Part shown: piece by piece, positions 52,115-61,591 of the stretch
How the letters are laid out: the number at the start of each line of letters is the position of its first letter
Numbering within the stretch: position 1 is the first letter of the stretch
Made by a program: the position numbers and the translations under genes
Source of the DNA: Paraperibacillus esterisolvens
Lineage (GTDB): Bacteria > Bacillota > Bacilli > Bacillales > DSM-1321
Assembly: GCF_046237625.1 (NCBI RefSeq)
Contig: NZ_CP143545.1
Span: 2,976,001 to 3,040,000 of the forward strand
Length of the DNA stretch: 64,000 bases
Direction: 5' to 3'
The notes under the pieces: model-generated
The model's input: the letters and a program-made list of their open reading frames with translations, nothing else
The model's database searches: none
What the model was told of the DNA's origin: nothing

Positions 52115-52888
52115 TTACTGAAAGCTCTCCCCATTAACCCTTTGAATCTCAATGTCCTCCAAGATATCCCTGATGACCCAGCTTGCAGCAATCAGCCCGG
52201 CTACTGACGGAACAAACGCATTTGAAGAAGGCGGCATTTTTGCCTTCCTGATCGGTGCCTGGTCATTTCCTACTTCCTTGCGCACTTCTTCCCTGATTAC
52301 AATCGGGCTTTCATCGGAAAAAATGACCGGAATCCCTTTTTTGATTCCTTCCTTCTTCAATCGTGTCCGGATTACCTTCGCAATAGGGTCTGTATGCGTT
52401 TTGGAGATATCAGCAATCTGGAACCGGGTAGGGTCCATCTTATTGGCTGCACCCATGCTTGAAATGAGTTTAATATTCCGTTTCAGGCATTCTTTCATCA
52501 AGTGGATCTTGTAGGAAATCGTATCCGAGGCATCCACAACATAATCAAGTCCATAACTGAAGAATTGTTCATATGTCTCTTCAGTATAAAACATTTTGAG
52601 AGATATAACTTCACAATCAGGATTGATATCTTTTATTCTTTCCTTCATTAAATCTGCTTTAAATTTTCCGACGGTAGATAAGAAAGCAATATTCTGCCGA
52701 TTGATGTTCGTGATATCCACATCATCCTTATCGACCAAAATTAGTCTCCCGACTCCGGACCTTGCCAGCGCTTCCGCCGCAAACGAGCCCACTCCCCCGA
52801 TGCCAAGCACTGCCGCTGTAGTATTTTTCAGTATATCGAGCCCTTCTTTTCCTATTGCAAGCTCATTACGAGAAAATTGATGAAGCAT
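52115..52888 (-). CDS. tcdA: tRNA threonylcarbamoyladenosine dehydratase TcdA (YrvM)
   Basis: E1-like enzyme that cyclises t6A to ct6A in tRNA. It is 257 residues. The nucleotide-binding loop is LGIGGVGSFAAEAL, followed by VDKDDVDITNINRQ (the ThiF/MoeB-type signature). The last 60 residues have the hydrophobic end typical of membrane-linked TcdA (VAGLIAASWVIRDIL). The ATG has a GGAGTGAG site. It lies downstream of the 6S RNA gene. Confidence 0.94.
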   Translation of the reverse strand: MLHQFSRNELAIGKEGLDILKNTTAAVLGIGGVGSFAAEALARSGVGRLILVDKDDVDITNINRQNIAFLSTVGKFKADLMKERIKDINPDCEVISLKMFYTEETYEQFFSYGLDYVVDASDTISYKIHLMKECLKRNIKLISSMGAANKMDPTRFQIADISKTHTDPIAKVIRTRLKKEGIKKGIPVIFSDESPIVIREEVRKEVGNDQAPIRKAKMPPSSNAFVPSVAGLIAASWVIRDILEDIEIQRVNGESFQ

Positions 52889-53033
52889 CGTCTCACTCCA
52901 ATGTATGTTTATCGTCTTAAATATACCATATATGTTCTTTTACACAAAAAAAAGAAATGAGAAACTCCCCTCAAGCCCCGCTCTTCCCGGGAGATAGATC
53001 CCAACTCACTTTGAACGTCAGTTACAGAAAAAC

Positions 53034-53052
53034 CGGCTTTCAGCCGTCCCAG
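53034..53052 (-). terminator. Second hairpin beyond the 6S RNA terminator
   Basis: CGGCT-GAA-AGCCG followed by GTTTTTC on the minus strand. It backs up the 6S RNA terminator. Confidence 0.6.
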
Positions 53053-53058
53053 CAATGA

Positions 53059-53298
53059 TAAAAACCCGTGCAATGGATGCACGGGTTTTCATATCCGTAT
53101 GTATTGTGCAAAGTCCCGATCGTGCCGTCAGTGCCATAGTTTTGAACCCGCTCTCAGCAGGTGGGTGCCCTGTTCCATGCATTTATAAGTCCTTTACGAA
53201 AAAGGCATGTATGCAGCATGGAAACTCGTGCTCCCGAAACTATAATTGTTCGGTCAAAACGTATAGAAGGAAAACGAACACATCAGGACTTTGCTATT
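53059..53298 (-). ncRNA. ssrS: 6S RNA
   Basis: Small RNA that mimics an open promoter and binds sigma-A RNA polymerase. On the minus strand it runs AAAGTCCTGATGTGTT..., through GGAACAGGGCACCCACC and GCTGAGAGCGGGTTCAAAAC, which are 6S hallmark blocks. It ends in a strong terminator (AAAACCCGTGCA/TGCACGGGTTTT). It lies between aspS and tcdA, the place of bsrA (6S-1) in B. subtilis. The 5' end is set by the promoter and is accurate to a few bases. Confidence 0.92.
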
Positions 53299-53304
53299 GA
53301 TGTA

Positions 53305-53333
53305 ATTCTAACACAGGTGAATGACCGTTTCAA
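53305..53333 (-). promoter_or_regulatory. SigA-type promoter of 6S RNA
   Basis: TTGAAA (53328-53333) and TAGAAT (53305-53310) on the minus strand are 17 bases apart. The promoter lies between the aspS stop and the 6S RNA start. Confidence 0.85.
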
Positions 53334-53351
53334 GAAATGCTTCCTGGGCCT

Positions 53352-55127
53352 TTACTCACTTTTTTCAAGATTTAGTGCGAGGCGCAGTTCATCGAGCTGG
53401 GCCTGGCTGACACGGTCCGGCGCTTTTGTCAGAAGGTCGCTCGCGCTTGCTGTCTTAGGGAAAGCAATGGTATCCCTGAGATTTGTCCGGCCTGCAAGGA
53501 GCATGACCAGCCTGTCCAGGCCGAGCGCAATTCCGCCATGCGGCGGTGTGCCATATTCAAAGGCTTCAAGCAGGAAACCAAATTGTTCTTTTGCTTCTTC
53601 TGCCGAGAAACCAAGCACCTCAAACATTTTCATTTGAACATCACTTTCAAATATCCGGAGAGACCCGCCGCCAAGTTCGTACCCGTTCAACACAAGATCA
53701 TAAGCCTGCGCCTTTACACTGCCCGGGTCTGTTTGAAGCATTTCCAATTCTTCCCGGACAGGCATCGTGAACGGATGGTGGGCCGCAAAATACCGGTCAA
53801 GCTCTTCGTCATATTCAAGCAGCGGCCAGTCTGTGACCCAGAGAAAATTGAATTTGCCATCATCGATCAGGCCTAATTCTTTTCCAATCTTCAGCCTGAG
53901 AGCTCCCAATGCATCGGCTGTGACATTTTTTTTGTCAGCCACAAACAAAAGAAGATCTCCAATCTCAACGGCCAGTGCTTCTTTGAGCTGATCCTGTTCT
54001 TCTTCCCCGAAGAATTTTGCGATTGGACCCTTAAGTCCATCTTCCTCGGCCTTCAGCCAGGCAAGGCCTTTGGCGCCATAAATGGAGGCAAATTCGCCAA
54101 GCGCATCGATATCCTTGCGTGAATAATTGCCGGCAGCCCCTTTGGCATTGATTGCCTTCACCTCGCCGCCGGCTGCAACTGTACCGGAGAACACCTTAAA
54201 GCCGCTGTCTTTCACTAATCCGGATACATCAGTCAATTTCATTTCAAATCGGGTATCAGGCTTATCAGAGCCATAATACTTCATGGCATCGGCATAGGTG
54301 ATGCGCGGAAGCGGAAGGGAAAGTTCAACTCCCTTTACCTCTTTCATGACCTTGTACATCATCTGTTCGGACAGATGGATGATATCCTCCTGGCTCATGA
54401 AGCTTGTTTCAATGTCAATCTGGGTAAATTCCGGCTGCCTGTCTGCACGGAGGTCTTCATCCCTGAAGCAGCGGGCAATCTGGTAGTACCGCTCGAAGCC
54501 TGAAACCATCAGCATCTGCTTGAAGAGCTGCGGTGACTGGGGCAGTGCATAAAAACCGCCCTCATGTACACGGCTCGGCACAAGATAATCACGGGCACCT
54601 TCAGGTGTGCTTTTAGTCAGGATAGGAGTTTCAATATCAAGGAATCCTTCTTGATCCAGGAAATCTCTTACTGCCTTTGTAACCTGGTGGCGCATCTTAA
54701 AGGTTTCATACATGACCGGGCGGCGAAGATCAAGATACCGGTACTTAAGCCGGATATCTTCTGCCACTTCTGTGCTGTCGGCAATCACGAATGGAGGGGT
54801 CTTGGCTTCATTCAGGATGTTTACACTCTCAGCCTGGACCTCAATTCTTCCCGTCTCCATATTCGGGTTAATGGTCCCTTCGGCCCGGGCAGCGACTGTA
54901 CCTTGAATATCCAGTACATACTCATTCCGGATCGATTCCGCCGTCAGCAGGGCATCCTGCGAATGATCGGGATTAAATACCACCTGGACAATCCCTGAGC
55001 GGTCACGCAGGTCGATGAATATAAGCCCGCCAAGATCGCGGCGCTTCTGTACCCAGCCCTTAAGGCTGACTTTTTCGCCAATTGCTTCTTCTGTTACTTC
55101 TCCACAAAAATATGATCTGCCAAACAT
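53352..55127 (-). CDS. aspS: Aspartate-tRNA ligase
   Basis: Class II synthetase, 591 residues, the bacterial type with an OB-fold anticodon-binding domain (about 1-110), a catalytic core and a GAD insertion (about 290-420). Typical blocks are GWVQKRRDLGGLIFIDLRDR, RCFRDEDLRADRQPEFTQID and GIALGLDRLVMLL. The ATG has a GGGAGG site. It is 13 bases after hisS and shares its T-box leader. Whether it also charges tRNA-Asn cannot be judged from sequence. Confidence 0.97.
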   Translation of the reverse strand: MFGRSYFCGEVTEEAIGEKVSLKGWVQKRRDLGGLIFIDLRDRSGIVQVVFNPDHSQDALLTAESIRNEYVLDIQGTVAARAEGTINPNMETGRIEVQAESVNILNEAKTPPFVIADSTEVAEDIRLKYRYLDLRRPVMYETFKMRHQVTKAVRDFLDQEGFLDIETPILTKSTPEGARDYLVPSRVHEGGFYALPQSPQLFKQMLMVSGFERYYQIARCFRDEDLRADRQPEFTQIDIETSFMSQEDIIHLSEQMMYKVMKEVKGVELSLPLPRITYADAMKYYGSDKPDTRFEMKLTDVSGLVKDSGFKVFSGTVAAGGEVKAINAKGAAGNYSRKDIDALGEFASIYGAKGLAWLKAEEDGLKGPIAKFFGEEEQDQLKEALAVEIGDLLLFVADKKNVTADALGALRLKIGKELGLIDDGKFNFLWVTDWPLLEYDEELDRYFAAHHPFTMPVREELEMLQTDPGSVKAQAYDLVLNGYELGGGSLRIFESDVQMKMFEVLGFSAEEAKEQFGFLLEAFEYGTPPHGGIALGLDRLVMLLAGRTNLRDTIAFPKTASASDLLTKAPDRVSQAQLDELRLALNLEKSE

Positions 55128-55140
55128 TACTTTTCCTCCC

Positions 55141-56412
55141 TTATTCTTGAAGCCTTCTAAATTCTTCAGAGAATGACGCCAGGCTTACCACCGTCTGCTC
55201 CCCTGTTGCCATGTTCTTGAGGCTGATTTCATTCTTCTTCAGCTCATCGTCGCCCAGGACAGCTGTAAATCTTGCCTTTTGGCGGTCAGCAGCCTTGAAC
55301 TGGGCCTTCACTTTACGATCCAGATAATCACGGTCTGCAGAAAAACCTTCATTCCTCAGCTGCTGTACCAGCTTTACCGTATAATCCTTTGCATCCTCAC
55401 CAAGGGAGACAAAATAGCAGTCAAGGCCTTGTGCTATCGGAAGCTCGATTCCTTCGGCCTCCAGAGCGGAAATAAGACGCTCGATGCTTAGTCCAAAACC
55501 GATCCCCGGAGTCTCCGGCCCGCCAAGGTCCTCAACCAGCCCGTTATAGCGCCCTCCCCCACAAAGGGTAGTGATGGCACCAAAGCCTTCCGCCTCGCTC
55601 ATCACCTCAAATGCTGTGTGATTATAATAATCCAGTCCACGCACAAGCGTTGGATCAACTGTAAATTCGATTTCTATTTGGGACAGATACTTCTTCACTT
55701 TTTCAAAATAAGCTGCCGAAGCTTCATTGAGATACTCCAGGATGGAAGGAGCCGTCTTCATCAGCTCATGGCCCCTGTCCTTTTTGCAATCAAGAATCCG
55801 CATCGGATTTTTCTCAAGCCTTCCCTGGCAGTCTGAACAAAATTCATTGATCCTCGGGGCGAAGTGACCAATCAGCGCTTCGCGGTGTTTTGTCCTGCTT
55901 TCCTTGTCTCCGAGGCTGTTTATTACTAATTTTAGTTTTTTCAAGCCCAGTTCCTTATAAAGGTTCATGACCAATGAAATAACTTCCGCGTCCATTGCTG
56001 GATCCGCACTTCCGAGAGCTTCCACTCCAAATTGGACGAATTGGCGGTATCGTCCGGCCTGCGGGCGTTCATATCTGAACATGGGTGCAAGATAGAATAA
56101 CTTGACCGGCTGATTTGCAAGTCCAAACATTTTATTTTCCACAAATGAACGGACTACCGGAGCCGTTCCCTCCGGGCGCAATGTGAGATCCCTTCCCCCT
56201 CTGTCCTGGAAGGTGTACATTTCCTTTTGGACGATATCTGTTGTGTCTCCCACACCTCTAAGAAATAAATCTGTATGCTCAAAAAGCGGGGTTCTTATTT
56301 CTGAGTATTGATACCTTCGGCTTAATTCTCTTGCTTTGCTTTCAATATACTGCCAGATTTCTACCTGTCCTGGCAGGATATCCTGTGTTCCCCGCGGAAT
56401 CTGTATAGACAT
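55141..56412 (-). CDS. hisS: Histidine-tRNA ligase
   Basis: Class II synthetase, 423 residues. The class II motif 2 region (MFRYERPQAGRYRQFVQFG) and histidine-binding blocks LVRGLDYYNHTAFEV and GGGRYNGLVEDLGG are clear. The ATG at 56412 is 9 bases from AAAGGA and is preferred to one three codons earlier. It is first in hisS-aspS behind a T-box leader. Confidence 0.97.
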   Translation of the reverse strand: MSIQIPRGTQDILPGQVEIWQYIESKARELSRRYQYSEIRTPLFEHTDLFLRGVGDTTDIVQKEMYTFQDRGGRDLTLRPEGTAPVVRSFVENKMFGLANQPVKLFYLAPMFRYERPQAGRYRQFVQFGVEALGSADPAMDAEVISLVMNLYKELGLKKLKLVINSLGDKESRTKHREALIGHFAPRINEFCSDCQGRLEKNPMRILDCKKDRGHELMKTAPSILEYLNEASAAYFEKVKKYLSQIEIEFTVDPTLVRGLDYYNHTAFEVMSEAEGFGAITTLCGGGRYNGLVEDLGGPETPGIGFGLSIERLISALEAEGIELPIAQGLDCYFVSLGEDAKDYTVKLVQQLRNEGFSADRDYLDRKVKAQFKAADRQKARFTAVLGDDELKKNEISLKNMATGEQTVVSLASFSEEFRRLQE

Positions 56413-56479
56413 ATAGCCCATTCCTTTCCTACTTGCTTTTATCTTTCTTCAGGAGAGAACGTTTAAGGAGACAGGGAAT

Positions 56480-56770
56480 GCATGAAAAAAAAAAAACCCT
56501 CGGTCCCCTGTAAATAAATTACAAGGGACGAGAGTTTTATTCCCGTGGTGCCACCCTGGTTGAAGCATAAATGCTGCTTCCACTTTTAACAGTTAACGCC
56601 TGCATACGTTCATCCCCTACTAAGACATCCTTTTCAGGGCGAAGCCTACGGAGTGTTCTTTCATTAAGCCATCAGTAGAAATGCTTTCAGCCGCGGCATT
56701 TCCTCTCTTGTCATCCGGTTCTTAATTACTCTTCCCCATCATTGGTTTAAGCCAATATGTATTTTCATTT
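56480..56770 (-). promoter_or_regulatory. T-box leader of hisS-aspS
   Basis: The T-box sequence AGGGTGGCACCACGG (minus strand, about 56541-56556) is followed by a long terminator stem (CTCTCGTCCCTTGTAA with its partner) and a T12 tail at 56485-56496. Stem I lies at about 56650-56755. A CAC triplet in AAGAACACTCC at its 3' side is the candidate histidine specifier; this is inferred. Confidence 0.92.
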
Positions 56771-56778
56771 ATTAAATA

Positions 56779-56807
56779 ATAATACGTACGAGCATTTTCA
56801 ATGTCAA
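56779..56807 (-). promoter_or_regulatory. SigA-type promoter of hisS-aspS
   Basis: TTGACA (56802-56807) and TATTAT (56779-56784) on the minus strand are 17 bases apart, just after the small gene ending at 56813 and just before the T-box leader. Confidence 0.9.
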
Positions 56808-56812
56808 GGTAT

Positions 56813-56989
56813 TTATGATCTTTCCAGGCGTTTTTTCAAATTCTTCACGCCCCTCACATTTAATCCGAACTCAGATGCCAGTTCCACCATGGAGGAACTT
56901 TCCTCTTTCTGAATAAAGTCATGGAAGTCCACTCCGAATAATTGAGCACTTCCGCTTCCGCTGTGCCTGTTTTTTTCACTGTACCTCAT
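56813..56989 (-). CDS. Small protein with an HTH-like C-terminus (YrzK-like)
   Basis: A 58-residue protein: polar start, then a likely helix-turn-helix (SSSMVELASEFGLNVRGVKNLKKRLERS). The ATG at 56989 has an AGGAGG site; the longer frame upstream overlaps the divergent amidase promoter region. Related short proteins in Bacillus are annotated as sigma-70-like or YrzK. A DNA-binding role is inferred from shape only. Confidence 0.7.
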   Translation of the reverse strand: MRYSEKNRHSGSGSAQLFGVDFHDFIQKEESSSMVELASEFGLNVRGVKNLKKRLERS

Positions 56990-57129
56990 TTGGCTGCCTC
57001 CTGTCATTATGCCGGAATTTCTCGTCAACCCTAGCCTTTCCCAATCACCTGAATTATTTTCATTTTCCTGAGAGGTTTTTTTATTTAGGAGATAGAAAGA
57101 GAAATAAAGCAAAAGTCAGGAGGATGCTT

Positions 57130-58740
57130 GTGAACAAATTTTTCTCGATATTTCTTTCGCTGCTAGTGACTGCTGCTGCATCAGCGCCGTCCATTTCTGC
57201 TGAGCAGCCTGCCACAGTCCTTGGGGCGCAATCGTGGGCGGCTGGATGGGCAGAGTGGGGTTTCGGGGCAGCCGTAAGCCTAAAAGGAAATGAAACCAGG
57301 AGAATAGCCGAGGTTGCAGCAGACACTCTGCGCATCCGCAGCGGGCCCGGGGCTCAGTCTGGCATCATCGGCAAGCTTTCGCGCGGAACTCGTGTGGAGA
57401 TTAAGGATCAGAACGACAAATGGTTCAGGATTCAAATCGGCACTCTTACCGGCTGGGCGGCCGCCGAATTCCTGAAAGAGGAGCATGGAGTGACTTCACC
57501 GGCAGGCGGCTCCGCAGTCAGCCTGATTGATTATCTGAATGTAAGAACATCCCCCTCCACATCAGCCAGTATCATCGGCAGTATAAACCGAGGGGAAACA
57601 GCCGTGGTAACCCGCCTGGCAGGCGATTGGCTGGAAATCGAATACAAAGGGGAGGCCGGGTGGATATCCAGGGAATATGCCAGGCTTGAGCAGGGTTCTA
57701 AATCCGTGCCTGCAGAAGATGAAGATAATGAGGAACTGCCTCCTTCCTCAACTGCTGTCATTCAGGCAGACAGCCTCCAGGTCAGGAGTCAGCCTTCCCT
57801 GGAAGGGAAGGCGGTTGGGACGATTTACAAGGGTTCATCTTATTCCATCCTGGACAAAGAAAACGGCTGGATCAAGCTCCAATATGAACAGGGCAAGAAG
57901 GGCTGGGCGGCTGGCTGGTTCACTTTAACCAGCGGGGACACCCAGCATGCTGCCATGCCGGGAAACATAAAAATCAAGATTTTATATGATCGTACAAACT
58001 TAAGGAAGAGTCCAGACTCTTCAGGTAAAATCGTAAAAAGAGCCAGGGAGGGGGAAATATATAAAGTATCCGCCATCCAGGGTAATTGGTACGAAGTTTT
58101 GCTTAAGGATGAGAACAGGGCGTATGTCCCAGGCTGGATGGCAGACCGCCTCAGAGAGCCGGTGCCAAAGAAAACAGGGAAGGATAAATTTTTGAAACAC
58201 AAGGTGATCGTGATTGACCCTGGACACGGCGGCAGGGACAGGGGCACTACTGGGACAGGAGGGACATTTGAAAAGGACGTCACCCTTTGGACGGCGCTTC
58301 TGGTTTATGACCGTTTAAGGGCGGCGGGAGCTGACGTTATCCTTACAAGAACACTGGATACATTCATAGAATTGGATGCGAGAGTGGATATATCCCATTT
58401 AAAGAACGCCGATGCCTTTATAAGCATTCATTATGACAGTGCGGATGGATCGGACAGCCAGGGCTTTACCTCGTTCTATAACTATGGCAATCAGAAAACA
58501 TTGGCAGAAGAACTGCACTCTTCCCTCGCCTCCCTGCTGCCATTCCCGGACCGGGGGATCCGCCAGGAAAACTATCATGTTATCCGTGAAAACAAGCAGC
58601 CGGCAGTACTGCTGGAACTCGGCTATCTGAGCAATCCCGCCGAGGAGCTGGCTATCCTGGACAGCAGTTTTCAGAAACAGGCTGCTTCAGCTATATTTGA
58701 CGGGCTGGCAAGTTATTTCAAAAACCAGGCGCAAAATTGA
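57130..58740 (+). CDS. yrvJ: N-acetylmuramoyl-L-alanine amidase with four SH3b domains (YrvJ-like)
   Basis: Secreted or wall-bound peptidoglycan hydrolase, 536 residues from the GTG at 57130, which is 6 bases after AGGAGG; an ATG two codons earlier abuts that site. A signal peptide covers about 1-25. Four bacterial SH3 domains follow (about 55-110, 130-190, 215-270, 280-340), each with a V/N-x-R-S/T-x-P pattern. The Amidase_3 domain (about 358-535) has the zinc ligands in VIDPGHGGRDRG and SIHYDSAD, and the catalytic glutamate in VLLELGYLSNP. Confidence 0.93.
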   Translation: MNKFFSIFLSLLVTAAASAPSISAEQPATVLGAQSWAAGWAEWGFGAAVSLKGNETRRIAEVAADTLRIRSGPGAQSGIIGKLSRGTRVEIKDQNDKWFRIQIGTLTGWAAAEFLKEEHGVTSPAGGSAVSLIDYLNVRTSPSTSASIIGSINRGETAVVTRLAGDWLEIEYKGEAGWISREYARLEQGSKSVPAEDEDNEELPPSSTAVIQADSLQVRSQPSLEGKAVGTIYKGSSYSILDKENGWIKLQYEQGKKGWAAGWFTLTSGDTQHAAMPGNIKIKILYDRTNLRKSPDSSGKIVKRAREGEIYKVSAIQGNWYEVLLKDENRAYVPGWMADRLREPVPKKTGKDKFLKHKVIVIDPGHGGRDRGTTGTGGTFEKDVTLWTALLVYDRLRAAGADVILTRTLDTFIELDARVDISHLKNADAFISIHYDSADGSDSQGFTSFYNYGNQKTLAEELHSSLASLLPFPDRGIRQENYHVIRENKQPAVLLELGYLSNPAEELAILDSSFQKQAASAIFDGLASYFKNQAQN

Positions 58741-58775
58741 ACAAAAACCAAATACAAGCATTCAGCTCGCCGCCT

Positions 58776-58899
58776 ATGCATGAAAAGGAACTTGGACATG
58801 AGCAGGAACAAGCATAGTAAGGCAAGGCAGGAATGCCAGCAAGATGAATGATGTTCACACATAGCTGCAGAAAGCCTTATGATATAGCAGCTATACCCC
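58776..58899. repeat. Family-1 intergenic repeat, copy B (best preserved)
   Basis: ATGCATGAAAAGGAACTTGG, GAATGCCAGCAAGATGAATG, CATAGCTGCAGAAAGCC and CAGCTATACCCC are the words shared with copies A and C. It lies just beyond the dtd terminator, and no reading frame spans it convincingly. Confidence 0.6.
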
Positions 58900-58903
58900 T
58901 TGT

Positions 58904-58942
58904 CCGCAAAAAAAACAGGCTCCTATCACAGGAACCTGGCGG
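58904..58942 (-). terminator. Terminator of dtd
   Basis: CAGGTTCC/GGAGCCTG (8 bp, one G-T) is followed by a T8 run on the minus strand, directly after the dtd stop. Confidence 0.88.
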
Positions 58943-58943
58943 G

Positions 58944-59390
58944 TTATTTTTCTTTACTATCCAGAATCAAGGTCACCGGCCCGTCATTCACAAGGCTCAC
59001 TTCCATCATGGCCCCAAATTGGCCCGTTTCAACTGTAACCCCTTTTTCCCGCAGCATGGTATTAAAGGCATCATAAAGAGGCTCTGCCTTTTCAGGTCTG
59101 GCGGCACTCATGAAATTGGGCCTTCTTCCTTTTCTGGAATCTCCATAAAGGGTGAATTGGAAAATGGAAAGAATGGAACCGCCTTTATCGAGCAGGGATA
59201 GATTCATTTTTTCATTATAGTCTTCAAAAATCCGGAGATTCACTATTTTTTCGGTCAGATACGCTGCGTCCTCCTCTGTATCCTCATGCGTAATGCCCAC
59301 AAGGAGGACCAGCCCGCTTTCAATCTCACCGGCAATCTTCCCTGAAACTGAGACGGAAGCCCTTTTAGACCTCTGCAATACCACTTTCAT
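58944..59390 (-). CDS. dtd: D-aminoacyl-tRNA deacylase
   Basis: Removes D-amino acids from mischarged tRNAs. It is 148 residues. The catalytic SIFQFTLYGD motif (the SQFTLY-type block) and the cross-subunit NDGPVT (a Gly-Pro motif) are both present. The ATG has an AAGGAG site formed at the relA stop. It is co-transcribed with relA. Confidence 0.97.
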   Translation of the reverse strand: MKVVLQRSKRASVSVSGKIAGEIESGLVLLVGITHEDTEEDAAYLTEKIVNLRIFEDYNEKMNLSLLDKGGSILSIFQFTLYGDSRKGRRPNFMSAARPEKAEPLYDAFNTMLREKGVTVETGQFGAMMEVSLVNDGPVTLILDSKEK

Positions 59391-59401
59391 AGTAAGACTC
59401 C

Positions 59402-61591
59402 TTAGTTCATTATTCTTCTGACTGCATAAATATCATGAATCTGCTTTATTCTCTCGACCACCTTCTGCAGGTGATTAACATTATTGATGGAAATCGACAT
59501 GTTGATGATGGCCACCTTGTTGCGGTCAGAACGTCCCGACACTGCCGAGATATTCGTCTTTGTTTCATTCACTGCCTGCAGTACTTCATTTAACAGCCCG
59601 CTTCTGTCATAGCCGTTAATTTCAATATCCACATTATATTCCTTCCGTTCGTTCAGTCCGCCTTCCCACTCAACAGGGATCAAGCGGTCTTCTGTATCTT
59701 CACCTGCCAGGTTCGGGCAGTCAGAACGGTGAACGGATACACCCCGCCCTTTTGTGATGAAACCGACTATATCATCGCCGGGAACGGGATTGCAGCACCT
59801 TGAAAGACGGATCAGCAGGTTATCGATATCCCTGACGCGGACTCCTGATTCCTTCTTCCTGCTGGAAGGAAATTTCTTCAGCTCAGAAACCGATTCAGCA
59901 AGGGCCGTTTCCTGTTCCTTTTGCTTTCGCCATTTGTCTGTTAGGCGGTTTGCAAGCTGAAGTGCGGTGATGCCATTATATCCAACAGCGGCATACATAT
60001 CTTCTTCATTGGCAAAGTTGAATTTCTCGGCCACACGTTTGATATTTTCAGCCGTCAGGATTTCCTTCAGATCAAAATCCATCCCGCGAATTTCCTTTTC
60101 GACAAGTTCCTTGCCTTTTTCAACATTTTCATCCCGCCGCTGTTTTTTGAAAAATTGCCGTATTTTATTTTTCGCCTGTGATGTCTGGGCAAGCTTCAGC
60201 CAATCCTGGCTCGGACCATATGAATGCTTGGATGTCATAATTTCAACGATGTCGCCTGTCTTCAGCTTATAATCCAGGGTCACCATCTTTCCATTCACTT
60301 TGGCACCAATGGTTTTGTTCCCAATCTCAGAATGGATGCGATAGGAGAAATCAATCGGCACAGACCCTGATGGTAGCTCAATCACATCTCCTTTAGGAGT
60401 AAATACATAGACCATGTCCGAGAAAAGGTCAATTTTCAAGCCTTCCATAAACTCTTCAGCATTGACAGCATCGTTTTGGAATTCAAGGATTTCCCTGAAC
60501 CAAGACAGCTTATTGCCAAGCAGTGAAGGAGCATCGGCCTTCTTGTCCTCTTTATACGCCCAGTGTGCGGCAATCCCGAATTCTGCAATTCTGTGCATTT
60601 CGGTTGTCCGGATCTGCACTTCCAGTGGATCACCTTTTGGTCCAATCACAGTCGTGTGGAGAGATTGATACATATTCGGCTTTGGCATGGCGATATAATC
60701 CTTAAAACGTCCCGGCATAGGCTTCCAGCACGTATGGATGATGCCAAGGACCGCGTAGCAGTCTTTAATATTGCTTACTACAATCCGGACAGCAAGCAGA
60801 TCATATATCTCACTGAACTGCTTATTCTGCAGAGCCATTTTCCTGTATATGCTGTAGATATGCTTCGGTCTGCCTGATATCTCGGCCTTGATATGAACGT
60901 CCCCGAGCTCAGCTTTCACTTCATCGACGACTCCGTCAAGATACTCCTCGCGCTCTGCCCGCTTTTTCTTCATCAGATTGACGATGCGGTAGTATTGCTG
61001 CGGATTAAGATAGCGGAGGGCTGTATCCTCAAGCTCCCATTTGACCTTCGAAATACCAAGCCGGTGTGCAAGGGGCGCGAAGATTTCCAGGGTCTCGTTT
61101 GAAATCCTGCGCTGTTTTTCAATCGGCAGATGCTTCAGAGTACGCATATTATGAAGCCTGTCAGCCAGTTTAATCAGGATGACCCTGATATCCTGTGCCA
61201 TGGCGACAAACATTTTTCTGTGATTCTCGGCCTGCTGCTCTTCCTGTGACTTATACTTAATTTTGCCAAGCTTTGTCACTCCATCCACAAGCATGGCTGT
61301 TTCTTCTCCAAAGGCATCCTTCAGGTCTTGAAGAGTCACTTCGGTATCTTCAACCACATCATGTAAAAAACCGGCAGCAATAGTAGAGGCATCCATCTGC
61401 AAATCTGCAAGGATTCCCGCTACCTGTACCGGGTGGATGATGTATGGCTCTCCTGATTTCCGGAATTGGTTCCTGTGGGCATGCTCGGCAAACTTAAAGG
61501 CTTTATCCAAAAAGTCTGCATCTTCGGCACCGAGATATTCCCTGGCCCTCAGTATTACCTGATCAGCGCTTAGTATTTGTTCATTAGCCAT
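59402..61591 (-). CDS. relA: Bifunctional (p)ppGpp synthetase/hydrolase RelA
   Basis: Makes and destroys the stringent-response alarmone. It is 729 residues. The HD hydrolase domain has HDVVED (H77, D78, E81, D82) and RLADRLHNMRTL. The synthetase domain follows RPKHIYSIYRKM and DYIAMPKPNMYQSLHT. The C-terminal half has TGS (VYVFTPKGDVIELPSGS), a zinc-finger region (RCCNPVPGD) and ACT. All signs are of the active bifunctional Rel type. The ATG has an AAAGGTG site. Confidence 0.98.
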   Translation of the reverse strand: MANEQILSADQVILRAREYLGAEDADFLDKAFKFAEHAHRNQFRKSGEPYIIHPVQVAGILADLQMDASTIAAGFLHDVVEDTEVTLQDLKDAFGEETAMLVDGVTKLGKIKYKSQEEQQAENHRKMFVAMAQDIRVILIKLADRLHNMRTLKHLPIEKQRRISNETLEIFAPLAHRLGISKVKWELEDTALRYLNPQQYYRIVNLMKKKRAEREEYLDGVVDEVKAELGDVHIKAEISGRPKHIYSIYRKMALQNKQFSEIYDLLAVRIVVSNIKDCYAVLGIIHTCWKPMPGRFKDYIAMPKPNMYQSLHTTVIGPKGDPLEVQIRTTEMHRIAEFGIAAHWAYKEDKKADAPSLLGNKLSWFREILEFQNDAVNAEEFMEGLKIDLFSDMVYVFTPKGDVIELPSGSVPIDFSYRIHSEIGNKTIGAKVNGKMVTLDYKLKTGDIVEIMTSKHSYGPSQDWLKLAQTSQAKNKIRQFFKKQRRDENVEKGKELVEKEIRGMDFDLKEILTAENIKRVAEKFNFANEEDMYAAVGYNGITALQLANRLTDKWRKQKEQETALAESVSELKKFPSSRKKESGVRVRDIDNLLIRLSRCCNPVPGDDIVGFITKGRGVSVHRSDCPNLAGEDTEDRLIPVEWEGGLNERKEYNVDIEINGYDRSGLLNEVLQAVNETKTNISAVSGRSDRNKVAIINMSISINNVNHLQKVVERIKQIHDIYAVRRIMN

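Noticed and set aside
52950..53033. A further copy of the family-2 repeat between tcdA and the 6S RNA gene
   Set aside because: It has GC-rich words similar to the core, but neither end sequence is present.
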